Shown one piece after another: positions 8,481 to 16,592 of a stretch of DNA of 64,000 nt. Source of the DNA: DAIOXA01 sp050949165 (GTDB taxonomy: Bacteria > Bacillota > Proteinivoracia > UBA4975); NCBI GenBank assembly GCA_050949165.1, contig JBMNFF010000001.1:806001-870000 (forward strand), in the 5' to 3' direction. Both the position numbers and the translations under genes were made by a program. Under the pieces are notes generated by a model, which saw nothing but the letters and a program-made list of their open reading frames with translations, did not search any database and was not told the origin of the DNA. Numbering within the stretch: position 1 is the first letter of the stretch; the number at the start of each line of letters is the position of its first letter.

Positions 8481-9395
8481 CTAAGCAGGTAAGCTTTTCC
8501 CCCTCATGGTCAGGATATACCAAAGGGGACTGGCCAGGAAGAGCGAAGAAATCGTCCCGCAGATAATCCCGATAAAGAGGGGAAGGGCGAAGGGAGTGAT
8601 GGTCTCTCCGCCAATGAACAACAGAGAGCCCACCACCAGCAGGGTGGTCACAGAAGTATTGAGGCAGCGGACAAAGGACTGGCGGACGCTGGTGTTGACG
8701 GTCTCTGCCAGTTGCTTTTCGCTGGGATTGTACTTAATGTTCTCCCGAATCCGGTCAAAGATCACGATGGTATCGTTGATGGAGTAGCCCACGATGGTGA
8801 GGATGACGGCCACAAAGGGGCTGTTAATCTCTATCTGGAAGAGGGAAAAGACAGCGACGACGACAAAGGAGTTAAAGAGCAGGGGGAGCAGGGCAGCCAC
8901 GGCAAAGTTAAACTGAAAGCGAATACTGACGTAGATAATCATGGCAATGGAGGCAAGGCCCAGGGCCAGGAGGGCATTGCGCAACAGCTCGCCTCCCACC
9001 ACGGGGCCGACATTTTCCACATTGCGAATATCCTCTTCGGAAAAGTCAGGCCAGTTTGCCTTGATTGCAGCCAGGACAGTTTCCAGTTCCTCTTCGCTCA
9101 GGGGAACGGTGCGAATGACGACCTCATTGCCTTCCTCGCCAATCACTTCCTGAATATAGCTGTTTTCCAAGGTTACTTTGCGCCCCGAGGCGTCGGTGGC
9201 CTCCACTGTGGCCAGGACATCCCGTACTTCTGCGGTAGTGAAGCCGCCGGGAAGACTTAGCATCAACCGGGTGCCGCCGGTAAAGTCGATGCCAAAGTTC
9301 AGCCCCTGAACCGCCAGGGAGATTATGCCTATAGCCACGATTGCCGCAGCGATCAGCACGATGAGCTTCCTCTTGCCGATAATGTCCAACATCAT
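8481..9395 (-). CDS. secF: Protein translocase subunit SecF
   Basis: A 304-residue membrane protein with the SecF signatures: an N-terminal membrane segment, the GIDFTGGTRL motif, a periplasmic-type loop, then a cluster of five C-terminal transmembrane segments including GYSINDTIVIFDRIREN. SecDF uses the proton gradient to help pull Sec substrates out of the translocon. The start overlaps the secD stop by 1 nt; a second ATG three bases on may be used because the GGGGGTG site fits it better. SecD and SecF are separate genes here, unlike the fused SecDF of Bacillus. Confidence 0.96.
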   Translation of the reverse strand: MMLDIIGKRKLIVLIAAAIVAIGIISLAVQGLNFGIDFTGGTRLMLSLPGGFTTAEVRDVLATVEATDASGRKVTLENSYIQEVIGEEGNEVVIRTVPLSEEELETVLAAIKANWPDFSEEDIRNVENVGPVVGGELLRNALLALGLASIAMIIYVSIRFQFNFAVAALLPLLFNSFVVVAVFSLFQIEINSPFVAVILTIVGYSINDTIVIFDRIRENIKYNPSEKQLAETVNTSVRQSFVRCLNTSVTTLLVVGSLLFIGGETITPFALPLFIGIICGTISSLFLASPLWYILTMRGKSLPA

Positions 9396-10738
9396 TATTT
9401 ATTCACCCCCAGCAACCACAGGCGTTTTACTGCATTGGAATTTACCAGGTTAGTCATCATCATTCTGGTGACGATGATGGCGGTAAACATACTGGCAATT
9501 GTCCCCAGGGACAGGGTTATGGCAAAGCCGCGGATGGGGCCGGTTCCAAACTGGTAGAGAATGGCGGCGGCGATCAGGGTGGTGATATTGCCATCCATGA
9601 TGGCGCTCAGGGCCTTGCTGAACCCTGAGACCACGCTGGCCCGAGGGGTCTTGCCATTGTAGAGCTCTTCCTTCAAACGCTCAAAGATGATGACATTGGC
9701 ATCCACCGCCATGCCGATGCCCAGGATCAGTCCGGCGATGCCGGGCAGGGTGAGGACGGCGTTCAAGGCCACCATTGCCCCTAAGACCATGACCACATAG
9801 CCCAGGAGGGAAAAGGAGGCCACCAAGCCGGGCAGCCGGTAGAAAGCCAGCATAAAGAGGACTACCAGGGCCAGGCCGATGAGTCCTGCCACCAGGCTGC
9901 GATTCAAGGAGTCGATCCCCAACAGGGGGCCCACTGTGCGGACTTCCAGTTGGGTCAGTTCCAGGGGAAGCGCTCCGGAACGGAGCAGGTTGGCCAATTC
10001 GGCTGCCTCCTGGATGGAGCCGATGCCCATGATCACCGCCTCGCCGTTGAGGATGGCCTGGTTGACCACCGGCGAGGAGATGACTTCTCCGTCCAGGTAG
10101 ATGGGGACCTGCTGGCCGATATGGCTGGCAGTGAGCTGGGCGAAGATCTCGGCCCCTTGCGAGTCGAACTCCAGGGCCACCACCGGCATCTGCCGTCCAA
10201 ATTCATCGGGCTGGTAGACTGCCCGGGCGCTCTTGAGGTTGGCGCCGGTGAGCACCGTTTCGCCCTGGGAATTGCGGAATTCCAATTGGGCCGTGGTGCC
10301 GATTATCTCCAATATCTGCTGTTGGTTCTGGTTGGGATTATTGGGATCGGCGGCAATCTCCACGCGGATGCGATTGCCGCCCTCCTGCTGGATTATCGGT
10401 TCGCTAAGGCCAAAGGCATCGACCCGGTTGTGGAGGACGGCAATGGTGCCGGCCATATCTTCGGCGCTGATGGCGCCGCCGCCCTCTTGCTTGCCGCCGC
10501 CCAGGAGCTGGTCAAACCAACCGGTAAAGCGCTGCCACCAGCCGGGTTGTCCCTCTTCAGCCTGCTCTTGTTGGCCGCCGTCTTCCCGGGGCTGGGCCTC
10601 CAGCAGCACGTATACTCCGCCTCTGAGGTCGATTCCGAGATTTATTTTATTCATTATTACAGGCACTGACAGCGCCGCCACGGCGAGAATGGTGGTCATA
10701 ATAAGAATAACTGTCAGCAACTTAGGCCACTGAATCAT
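9395..10738 (-). CDS. secD: Protein translocase subunit SecD
   Basis: A 447-residue SecD with an N-terminal membrane anchor, the D1 motif GIDLRGGVYVLLE, a P1 head domain, and the C-terminal transmembrane bundle with the GMAVDANVIIFERLKEE motif. An insert around residues 55-85, rich in Gln, Glu and Gly and including a WWQRF segment, sits between the first strand and the rest of P1 and is not conserved core. It partners SecF and probably YajC, encoded at 17.3 kb. A near-consensus promoter just upstream overlaps the end of the HD-domain gene. Confidence 0.96.
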   Translation of the reverse strand: MIQWPKLLTVILIMTTILAVAALSVPVIMNKINLGIDLRGGVYVLLEAQPREDGGQQEQAEEGQPGWWQRFTGWFDQLLGGGKQEGGGAISAEDMAGTIAVLHNRVDAFGLSEPIIQQEGGNRIRVEIAADPNNPNQNQQQILEIIGTTAQLEFRNSQGETVLTGANLKSARAVYQPDEFGRQMPVVALEFDSQGAEIFAQLTASHIGQQVPIYLDGEVISSPVVNQAILNGEAVIMGIGSIQEAAELANLLRSGALPLELTQLEVRTVGPLLGIDSLNRSLVAGLIGLALVVLFMLAFYRLPGLVASFSLLGYVVMVLGAMVALNAVLTLPGIAGLILGIGMAVDANVIIFERLKEELYNGKTPRASVVSGFSKALSAIMDGNITTLIAAAILYQFGTGPIRGFAITLSLGTIASMFTAIIVTRMMMTNLVNSNAVKRLWLLGVNK

Positions 10739-10775
10739 CGCGCCTCTCTCCTTCCTCTACGACAATATCTAGACC

Positions 10776-10805
10776 ATTATAACCCCGGCCCGCAGGGGGT
10801 GTCAA
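10776..10805 (-). promoter_or_regulatory. SigA-type promoter of secDF
   Basis: TTGACA (10805-10800) and TATAAT (10781-10776) on the minus strand are 18 bases apart, just downstream of the HD-domain gene stop and about 40 nt before the secD start. Confidence 0.8.
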
Positions 10806-10812
10806 TGAAACG

Positions 10813-11481
10813 CTACAACAACCTGGTCCCGTTGATGACCAGGGAAAAGGAGCTATCCAGGGCGGCGGCAGCCCGCCGGCACATGACCATTCGGGTCAGA
10901 AAGATTTCAAAGTACTCCATGACCCCGCTGATATCGGTGTCGATTTCCAATTCCAGAGTGATCACCCGCTTGCCCGGCTCCACCCGCAGGAAGGAATGCT
11001 TGGCGGCGTAATTGACCCGGTCATGAATGTCAAAATTTGCCACATCTGGATTGCGCACCCGGGTCCGGTGTACATCGGATTTATCCGCCAGGATCAGGGC
11101 GGCGGCGATATTGTTGACGGGTTGGCCGTATTCTTCCTCGTGATTGCCGATGGCGGCGATGACCAGGGCGATCTCCTCCCAGGGCATCCCCAGTTCCTGC
11201 AGGATCTGCATGGCCAGGTACGCCCCGGACTGGCCGTGATTGTAACGGGTGATGACATTGCCCAGGTCGTGAAGGTAGCCCGCGATGGCGGCCAACTCTC
11301 CATCCCGCTGGGAATAGCCCAGCCTTTCCAGAATATTGGCGGCGATGCTGGCTACCAGGCCGGCATGGCGAAAGCTGTGCTCGGTAAACCCCAGGGAGCC
11401 CAGATGTTGATTGCCGATTTCTATGAAGGCCTTGACCATGGGCACTTTCTTGACGTCCTCCAGCAGTATCCTGTCCTTCAA
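10813..11481 (-). CDS. HD-domain phosphohydrolase, substrate unknown
   Basis: A 222-residue HD-superfamily protein. The metal ligands are seen as HSFRHAGLVA, then YLHDLGNV (the HD pair), and later GNHEEEYG and LADKSDVHR, the order of a single HD hydrolase domain filling most of the protein. The last 70 residues form a separate alpha/beta tail (LRVEPGKRVITLELEIDTD). Related proteins hydrolyse nucleotides or signalling nucleotides; the substrate cannot be told. Its start overlaps the upstream P-loop gene by 4 nt (ATGA), which itself overlaps the PP2C gene in the same way, so the three are translationally coupled. Confidence 0.85.
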   Translation of the reverse strand: MKDRILLEDVKKVPMVKAFIEIGNQHLGSLGFTEHSFRHAGLVASIAANILERLGYSQRDGELAAIAGYLHDLGNVITRYNHGQSGAYLAMQILQELGMPWEEIALVIAAIGNHEEEYGQPVNNIAAALILADKSDVHRTRVRNPDVANFDIHDRVNYAAKHSFLRVEPGKRVITLELEIDTDISGVMEYFEIFLTRMVMCRRAAAALDSSFSLVINGTRLL

Positions 11482-11852
11482 TCTATACTCCCCCTTGCCT
11501 GCTTTTCAATCAACTCTGTAACCATTGCCGTCACTTCTTCCCGGCTCAGGTCATCGGTGACGATGTAGAGGTCACATTCTTCCCGGGCCAGGGCCAGGCG
11601 CTGGCGCTGCACTGCCAGCTGCTTTTCCGACCAGGCGAAGTTTGGTCGGCGCTTCTTGGCCGTAGCATAGGTGCAGCTCAGGAGCACCAGCAAGTCGGGC
11701 TCCTTATAGCGCCAGAGACGGCGGATGTCCGAATGCTCCTGGGGAACATTGACGGCCCGATATCCCAGCCTGTGGAGATTGCCCACCAAGGTAGTTTTCC
11801 CCGAAGCACAATTTCCCACTACGGCAACCAGCAAATTCCGGGAATCCATCAT
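11478..11852 (-). CDS. Small P-loop NTPase / kinase-like protein
   Basis: A 124-residue protein with an N-terminal Walker A motif, GNCASGKTTL, after a hydrophobic strand. A second strand ends LLVLLSCTYATAK, and a basic helix with RQRLALAREECDLYIVTDDLS follows. Its size and layout suggest a reduced nucleoside or adenylate kinase-like fold, but no lid or substrate motif is recognised. It overlaps the PP2C gene upstream and the HD gene downstream by 4 nt each. That tight packing implies a shared pathway, perhaps making, sensing and removing a phosphate group, though this is inference. Confidence 0.75.
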   Translation of the reverse strand: MMDSRNLLVAVVGNCASGKTTLVGNLHRLGYRAVNVPQEHSDIRRLWRYKEPDLLVLLSCTYATAKKRRPNFAWSEKQLAVQRQRLALAREECDLYIVTDDLSREEVTAMVTELIEKQARGSID

Positions 11853-12559
11853 CCCACCGGGTATTCTACCTGCAGGCGCCGGATTCCGTCGGCTTCCACA
11901 TCGAGAATACCCAAGATCATGACGGTCATATCGTCATTGGCCATATTGTCATCCAGGGCCAGGGCGTGCTGGAGAATTTTTTCTGCCAGGAGGGCGGGGC
12001 TACCTGCCTCCCGGCTATATGCAGCAATAACAGATTCCCAGGCCGGGGAATCCAAGGCCCGGTCCCGACGGCGCCCGGCATTGAAGACACCGTCGCTGAA
12101 GGTCACCGCCAGCAGGCCCGGCTCCAACTCCACCTGATCCACCTGGGGGCGGGTAAACCGGTAAAAGCCCAGGGGGTCGGTGGGAGCATCAAAACGCAGG
12201 CTCCCCGAGGGGGAGAAGGTAAACACCGGACAGTTGCCACAGCGGGTAATGACCATGGTATTGGTATCGGCGGCCAAGGAGATAATTGAAATGGTTGCGC
12301 TGACCCGGCCATTTTTCTGGGCATAGAGCAGGTCGTGAATCGCCCTGGCCACGGCCCCGTCCCGGATTCCGTCGTTGATCAGGCTGGCCGCCTTGCCCAC
12401 CAGGGAAGTGCTCAGGGCCTTGGCGGCCCTGCCGCTGCCCTGGGCGTCCACCACCAGGCCCGAAAGGCCGCCCAAGGGCCTCTCCACCACCTCGGCGCTG
12501 TCGCCGCTGGCGCTGACGGCGTATTTGGAGGTCTTGACAATGGCGCAGATGTACTTCAT
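11849..12559 (-). CDS. PP2C/SpoIIE-type serine phosphatase, stand-alone catalytic domain
   Basis: A 236-residue protein with the PP2C/SpoIIE fold and little else: VVDAQGSGRAAK at the first metal site, VITRCGNCPVFTF, VTFSDGVFNAGR, and DDMTVMIL at the end with the terminal metal aspartates. There is no sensor, PAS or membrane domain, so it resembles RsbX-like soluble phosphatases. Such enzymes dephosphorylate anti-anti-sigma or similar phospho-serine proteins, but no anti-sigma/antagonist pair is adjacent. It heads the PP2C / P-loop / HD trio and is divergent from the carbonic anhydrase gene. Confidence 0.85.
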   Translation of the reverse strand: MKYICAIVKTSKYAVSASGDSAEVVERPLGGLSGLVVDAQGSGRAAKALSTSLVGKAASLINDGIRDGAVARAIHDLLYAQKNGRVSATISIISLAADTNTMVITRCGNCPVFTFSPSGSLRFDAPTDPLGFYRFTRPQVDQVELEPGLLAVTFSDGVFNAGRRRDRALDSPAWESVIAAYSREAGSPALLAEKILQHALALDDNMANDDMTVMILGILDVEADGIRRLQVEYPVG

Positions 12560-12610
12560 AAACTCACCCCAGCATTTTTTTCCGAGCCGGAGGGGCTCCA
12601 GGAGCAGCCC

Positions 12611-12639
12611 TTCTCAGCCGCAGCAATAGACGCTATAAT
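12611..12639 (+). promoter_or_regulatory. Promoter of the gamma carbonic anhydrase gene
   Basis: A consensus TATAAT at 12634-12639 lies 17 bases after TTCTCA (4 of 6 matches to a -35 box). The start codon is 30 nt further downstream. Confidence 0.65.
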
Positions 12640-12668
12640 ATGAGGATAAAGGACAAGGAGGGTTGAGA

Positions 12669-13139
12669 ATGAGTGAACACTACATACACCCCACAGCAGT
12701 GGTCATGGGCGATGTAACCCTGGGCGATAAAGTCAGCATCTGGCCCATGGCGGTGCTCCGGGGCGATATGGACCGCATCGAGATCGGTGACTGGACCAAT
12801 GTCCAGGACGGCTGCGTCCTCCATGTGGATACGGGAACCCCGTTAATTATCGGCAAATCCGTCACCATCGGCCACAAAGCAGTACTCCACAGCTGCCGGG
12901 TTGGCGACAACAGCCTCATCGGCATCGGCGCCATCGTCCTTGACGGCGCCGAGATCGGCGAGAACTGCCTCATCGCCGCCGGCACTCTGATTTCCCCGGG
13001 CAAAAAAATTCCCGCCAACTCTCTGGTCATGGGCACACCCGGGCGAGTAATCCGTTCCCTGACCGCCGAGGAAATCGAAAAGCAAAAGCAATCTCCCAGG
13101 CACTATTGGCAATTGGCCCAAAGGGCCATGAAAGGCTAG
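12669..13139 (+). CDS. Gamma-class carbonic anhydrase-like hexapeptide protein
   Basis: A 156-residue left-handed beta-helix protein with hexapeptide repeats. It carries the gamma-carbonic anhydrase/YrdA/PaaY pattern: RGDMDRIEIGDWTNVQDGCVLH, then TIGHKAVLHSC, with histidines placed to bind an interfacial zinc. Members hydrate CO2 or bind CoA-like ligands; activity is often unproven in this subgroup. ATG at 12669 has GGAGGG 6 nt upstream. It has its own promoter and terminator and is a single-gene unit on the plus strand. Confidence 0.9.
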   Translation: MSEHYIHPTAVVMGDVTLGDKVSIWPMAVLRGDMDRIEIGDWTNVQDGCVLHVDTGTPLIIGKSVTIGHKAVLHSCRVGDNSLIGIGAIVLDGAEIGENCLIAAGTLISPGKKIPANSLVMGTPGRVIRSLTAEEIEKQKQSPRHYWQLAQRAMKG

Positions 13140-13159
13140 CAGACCAGCGCGCAAGTACC

Positions 13160-13189
13160 AGGAAGGGGGCCCTTGGCCCCCTCCTTTTT
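13160..13189 (+). terminator. Terminator of the carbonic anhydrase gene
   Basis: A GC-rich hairpin, GGGGGCC and GGCCCCC around a 3-nt loop (about 13165-13181), is followed by TCCTTTTTC on the plus strand. The T-run touches the stop of the convergent membrane-protein gene at 13190. Confidence 0.85.
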
Positions 13190-13837
13190 CTATTGGTCGC
13201 CGCTTTGGGTTTCAGACTCTGTTTCGTCCTGGGCGCCTTCAGGCTCCTCTTCCCCTTCTTCATCCGCTTCGTCTTCGTAATAATGCTGGTCATAGACGCC
13301 CCGGGCCTTGCGCAGGTCCTTGAGGCCCTCTTCGGAAGCGGTGAGAATTTCGTCCACCAGCCACTGGCCGTCGGCATATATCAAGGCATAGTCGTAGTAG
13401 ACCAGGTAGTCCTTGCCTTCTTTCTCATCCTTCTCTTCATACTGCCAGAAAATAGCCCGGGTCCTGGCCGAGCGCAGGCCCTGCTCGAGAATCTGGACCT
13501 GGACATCTCCCTCTATCCGCGAGACAATCTCCCGCTCCTGCCAGGCCTTAACCCGGTCTCCGGAAGCGTTTTTCTCGGCAAGGGCAGGGGTCATCCACTG
13601 GGCGCCCTCGCTGCCGGTGATATCCAGGTGAGTTACATTAAAGTACTCCTGGGTAAGGGCGGTGGTAATATCGACTATACTCTCAGCAGCCCGGGGCTGG
13701 AAGAAAGCATAATACCACACCGTCCCTCCTACAATGCCGATGCCTATGGCAATAAAGACCAGCAGTGCAATAATCTGGACAGTATCGGTGCCCTTTCCTC
13801 TGTTGTACTTAGATTTCCTTTTATTTGGCTTTGCCAT
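13190..13837 (-). CDS. Single-pass membrane protein overlapping the SCIFF maturase gene
   Basis: A 215-residue protein I do not recognise. The first 19 residues are strongly basic (KPNKRKSKYNRGKG). One transmembrane segment spans about residues 20-46. An extracytoplasmic alpha/beta domain follows, and the last 35 residues form a very acidic Glu/Asp/Gln tail. No catalytic motif is seen; the outer domain resembles small NTF2-like lipoprotein or conjugation-associated domains in size only. ATG at 13837 has GAGGGGGAT upstream and lies inside the end of the maturase gene (17-nt overlap), so it is probably the third gene of the SCIFF operon. A longer upstream reading has no better start. Confidence 0.72.
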   Translation of the reverse strand: MAKPNKRKSKYNRGKGTDTVQIIALLVFIAIGIGIVGGTVWYYAFFQPRAAESIVDITTALTQEYFNVTHLDITGSEGAQWMTPALAEKNASGDRVKAWQEREIVSRIEGDVQVQILEQGLRSARTRAIFWQYEEKDEKEGKDYLVYYDYALIYADGQWLVDEILTASEEGLKDLRKARGVYDQHYYEDEADEEGEEEPEGAQDETESETQSGDQ

Positions 13838-15185
13838 GAATATCCCCCTCACTGCTGTATTGCGCCAAGGCCTGCTTGACCTTGACATAGAGAGCTGCTT
13901 CGGTGCGGATCTTTAAGAGCTCGCAGCCCAGGTTATAGGGCTTATCCAAGCGAGAATTGGCCCACCAGGCATTGGCGTGACAGCCGCCGCCGCAGTGGTA
14001 GCGGGCCCAACAGTCGCGACATTCCGGTTTGTCGGAAATTCCCACCCGCAAGAAAGAATCCCTGATGGCGGTGGCGGTTATGCCGGAAAAGACATCCCCC
14101 AGCTGCCAGCGCTCCTCCCCGACAAATTGGTGGCAGGGAAAGATGCGGCCGGCTGGGTCCACCGCCACGTATTCTACACCGGCGCCGCAACCGGAAGCCC
14201 GGCGGGCGCCGCATTGCCCATGCTCCCAATCCAGGAGGAAGTGAAAGAAGACAAAGGGCCGCTCCAGAGCCAGCTCGGCCAATTGCCAGTATTGCTCCCG
14301 GAGCCGGGACAGGTCCTCGGCCTTGAGGGCCATGGAACTGGCGGGAGGCGCCACCACCGGTTCCATGGAAAACCGTCGGATTCCCAAGTCCAGCCAGTGG
14401 CGGATGTCCTCCACAAAGTCCAAATTATGGGCAGTATAAGTGCCCCGCACATAATGCCTTTCGCCCAGGCGGGGTATAAAGGCCAGTATGTTTTGGGTAA
14501 TCTTATGGTAACTCCCCCGGCCTCCCGGGCAGGGGCGCATGGCGTCATGCACTTCCTCCCGGCCGTCGTGGCTGAGGATGATGTCTAGATCCAGGGCGAC
14601 CAGGCGCTCCCTGACAGGAGGGTCCAGGGAATAGGCATTGGTGGTCAGGGTAAGGTTTATCCGCTTGCCCAGTTCCTGAGCCCGACGCCGGGCATAGCCT
14701 GCCACTGCTTCCACCAGGTCGAGGTTGAGCAGGGGCTCGCCGCCGAAGAAGTCCATTTCATAGACCCGGGCCGAGGACGAAAATAAAAAGTCCACAGCCG
14801 CCTTGGCAGTCTCCAGATCCATCAGTGTGCGGGCGCCGCCAAAGCTGCCGGTGGAGGCAAAGCAGTACCGGCAACGCAGGTCGCAGTCGTGGGCCACGTG
14901 CAGGCACATGGCCTTGAGCTGGCCGCCGCCGGGGCGCCGGTCGAACTGGGGCTCCGGCCCCAACAAGAGGCCCCGGTCCACCAAGTCCTGGAGCTGTTCC
15001 CATGCGACATGGGCCTCGGCCTGACCGGGAAACTCAGAGTCCAGGACGGCCTTGTCCCGGCCCTGGACAAAGAAGGGAAAAACCTTGACTGCCGTTTCGT
15101 CCAAGAGGTGCACCGCCCCGGTGGGCACATCCAGGAGGATGTGGAGCCCACCGTGGCTGAACAGATGATAGCGGCTGCAGGTCAT
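13821..15185 (-). CDS. Radical SAM thioether maturase of the SCIFF peptide
   Basis: A 454-residue radical SAM/SPASM enzyme. An N-terminal precursor-recognition-like region (about residues 1-90) precedes the CxxxCxxC motif at C101, C105 and C108, FFGGEPLL, and a C-terminal SPASM region with CGAG, FPCHQF, CRDCWARYHCGGGC and a last GCEL cysteine, enough for two auxiliary clusters. It matches the SCIFF-system maturase family (TIGR03974 type), which forms cysteine-to-alpha-carbon thioether links in the six-cysteine peptide. Its ATG overlaps the SCIFF stop by 4 nt (ATGA), so the pair is translationally coupled. Confidence 0.96.
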   Translation of the reverse strand: MTCSRYHLFSHGGLHILLDVPTGAVHLLDETAVKVFPFFVQGRDKAVLDSEFPGQAEAHVAWEQLQDLVDRGLLLGPEPQFDRRPGGGQLKAMCLHVAHDCDLRCRYCFASTGSFGGARTLMDLETAKAAVDFLFSSSARVYEMDFFGGEPLLNLDLVEAVAGYARRRAQELGKRINLTLTTNAYSLDPPVRERLVALDLDIILSHDGREEVHDAMRPCPGGRGSYHKITQNILAFIPRLGERHYVRGTYTAHNLDFVEDIRHWLDLGIRRFSMEPVVAPPASSMALKAEDLSRLREQYWQLAELALERPFVFFHFLLDWEHGQCGARRASGCGAGVEYVAVDPAGRIFPCHQFVGEERWQLGDVFSGITATAIRDSFLRVGISDKPECRDCWARYHCGGGCHANAWWANSRLDKPYNLGCELLKIRTEAALYVKVKQALAQYSSEGDIHGKAK

Positions 15186-15319
15186 CCCTTATTGACACAC
15201 ACCTGATTGCCGACGGTACAGGAAGTCTTGCAGGCAGACTGGCAGGATGTGGCGCACTGACCGCAGGCAGAGGCGGCGGTGTCCTTCTGACCGCTATAAA
15301 TAGTCACTACATGTTTCAT
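15182..15319 (-). CDS. SCIFF ranthipeptide precursor (six cysteines in forty-five residues)
   Basis: A 45-residue peptide with an N-terminal leader starting MKHVVTIYSG and six cysteines at positions 19, 22, 26, 30, 34 and 41. The spacing and length are those of SCIFF (TIGR03973 type), a peptide found across the Clostridia with unknown biological role. AAGGAGG lies about 8 nt before the ATG. The adjacent radical SAM enzyme is expected to add the thioether bridges. No exporter or protease gene is next to it; the third gene of the unit encodes a membrane protein. Confidence 0.96.
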   Translation of the reverse strand: MKHVVTIYSGQKDTAASACGQCATSCQSACKTSCTVGNQVCVNKG

Positions 15320-15345
15320 ACTCAGGCCTCCTTACAATATAGCTT

Positions 15346-15374
15346 ATCTTATCATGTTTGCCTTTTAGTGACAA
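15346..15374 (-). promoter_or_regulatory. Promoter of the SCIFF operon
   Basis: TTGTCA (15374-15369) and TAAGAT (15351-15346) on the minus strand are 17 bases apart, 27 nt upstream of the SCIFF start codon. Confidence 0.65.
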
Positions 15375-15400
15375 TATCCGAAAACTCTCCCCCGGGTTTG

Positions 15401-15409
15401 TGGTATAAT
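15401..15409 (+). promoter_or_regulatory. Extended -10 promoter of the chrA pair
   Basis: TGGTATAAT gives a consensus -10 with the TGn extension and no good -35. It is 28 nt before the TTG start of the first transporter gene. Confidence 0.6.
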
Positions 15410-15436
15410 GGGTGAGGTTTGAGAGGAGGACTGAAT

Positions 15437-15994
15437 TTGCAAGCACTGTGGCAAATATTTTCCAGCTTTTTTGTAATTGGCGCCTTTACCATCGGCGGCG
15501 GCTACGCCATGCTTCCAGTAATGCAGAGGGACCTGGTGGACCGCCTGGGCTGGCTGGATGAGCAGGAATTCCTGGAAACCATCGCCGTTTCCCAATCGGC
15601 CCCGGGGGCAATTGCCGTCAACACGGCAATTCTCATCGGCAAGAGGATGGCGGGGATGCCCGGAGTCATCGCCGGCTGCCTGGGCGTAGTTCTACCCTCC
15701 TTTTTGATAATCTTAGCCATTGCCATTTTCTTTCAAAATATCCTCTCCTGGCAGCCTGCCCTGGACTTCTTTGCCGGCGTCAGGCCAGCCGTAGTGGCCC
15801 TGATTGCCCATGTGGCCTGGAAGATGGGGCGCAAACTGATAACCGGCAAGTTCTACCTGGGGCTGTTTTTCGTCGCCCTGGCCTGTATTCTCCTGATCCC
15901 TAGCCTGCACCCGGTCTGGATCATTCTGGGCAGCGGCCTGGCCACCGTCCTGTGGGCGGCCGTGCAGAAGCTGCCTCAAGGGGAGGGTGAATGA
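15437..15994 (+). CDS. ChrA-type transporter, first half-protein
   Basis: A protein of 185 residues of the chromate transporter (CHR) family, short form. It has several transmembrane segments and the family pattern FxIGAFTIGGGYAMLP, then a conserved QSAPGAIAVNTA stretch. Short-chain CHR proteins usually work as pairs encoded by adjacent genes, as here. The family is linked to chromate efflux, but the natural substrate in anaerobes is unproven. TTG at 15437 is chosen because AGGAGG lies 7 nt upstream. Its stop overlaps the next gene's start (ATGA). Confidence 0.9.
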   Translation: MQALWQIFSSFFVIGAFTIGGGYAMLPVMQRDLVDRLGWLDEQEFLETIAVSQSAPGAIAVNTAILIGKRMAGMPGVIAGCLGVVLPSFLIILAIAIFFQNILSWQPALDFFAGVRPAVVALIAHVAWKMGRKLITGKFYLGLFFVALACILLIPSLHPVWIILGSGLATVLWAAVQKLPQGEGE

Positions 15995-16512
15995 TGCTCA
16001 AACTGTTCATCACTTTCTTTAAGATTGGCGCCCTGACCTTTGGCGGCGGCTACGCCATGATTCCCCTGATGCAGAAGGAAATCATCGCTCAGGGCTGGCT
16101 GACCCAGGCGGAGTTCCTCAACATTGTCGCCATCGCCGAGATGACCCCGGGCCCCATCGCCATTAACTCGGCCACCTTCGTGGGCTATCAATACGGCGGC
16201 ATCGCCGGCGCAGCCCTGGCCACCTTCGGCGTCGTCGCTCCCTCCATCATCATCATGGTAATTTTCTCCCACCTCCTGGCCAAGCTCAAGGCCAGCAAGT
16301 ATGCCATTGCCCTCAAGGGCATCGGCGTCGGGGTGGCGGCCATGATTGCCGCGGCGGTCTTGGGCCTGGTAAAGCCCACCATTACCGGCTGGGCGGACGG
16401 GGCAATCGCCCTGGCCGCACTGGGCCTGGCCATGAAGACCAAGCTCAGCCCCATCGTGATCATCCTGGGGGCGGGAATCGCCGGCGTGGTGTTGCACGGG
16501 TATATCTTATAA
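15991..16512 (+). CDS. ChrA-type transporter, second half-protein
   Basis: A 173-residue CHR-family membrane protein homologous to the first half (KIGALTFGGGYAMIPLM, then EMTPGPIAINSATFVGYQ). Two ATG codons are adjacent; the second (15994) is better spaced from GGGAGG. With its neighbour it should form a heterodimeric transporter whose two halves insert in opposite orientations, as described for paired short CHR proteins. A plus-strand terminator follows the stop by about 20 nt. Confidence 0.9.
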   Translation: MMLKLFITFFKIGALTFGGGYAMIPLMQKEIIAQGWLTQAEFLNIVAIAEMTPGPIAINSATFVGYQYGGIAGAALATFGVVAPSIIIMVIFSHLLAKLKASKYAIALKGIGVGVAAMIAAAVLGLVKPTITGWADGAIALAALGLAMKTKLSPIVIILGAGIAGVVLHGYIL

Positions 16513-16532
16513 GTAAATTTAGCAATATGGTG

Positions 16533-16560
16533 GGCGCCAAAGGGCGCCTTATTTCTTATA
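16533..16560 (+). terminator. Terminator of the chrA pair
   Basis: GGCGCC (16533-16538) and GGCGCC (16543-16548) form a self-complementary hairpin with a 4-nt loop, followed by TTATTTCTTAT on the plus strand. Confidence 0.75.
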
Positions 16561-16588
16561 AAACTGGGGGCGCAAAGGCGCCCCCAGT
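16555..16588 (-). terminator. Terminator of the SASP gene
   Basis: On the minus strand an 11-bp stem (16588-16578 with 16573-16563, ACTGGGGGCGC type arms, 4-nt loop) is followed by TTTATAAG. It lies 4 nt after the SASP stop. Confidence 0.8.
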
Positions 16589-16592
16589 TTTG

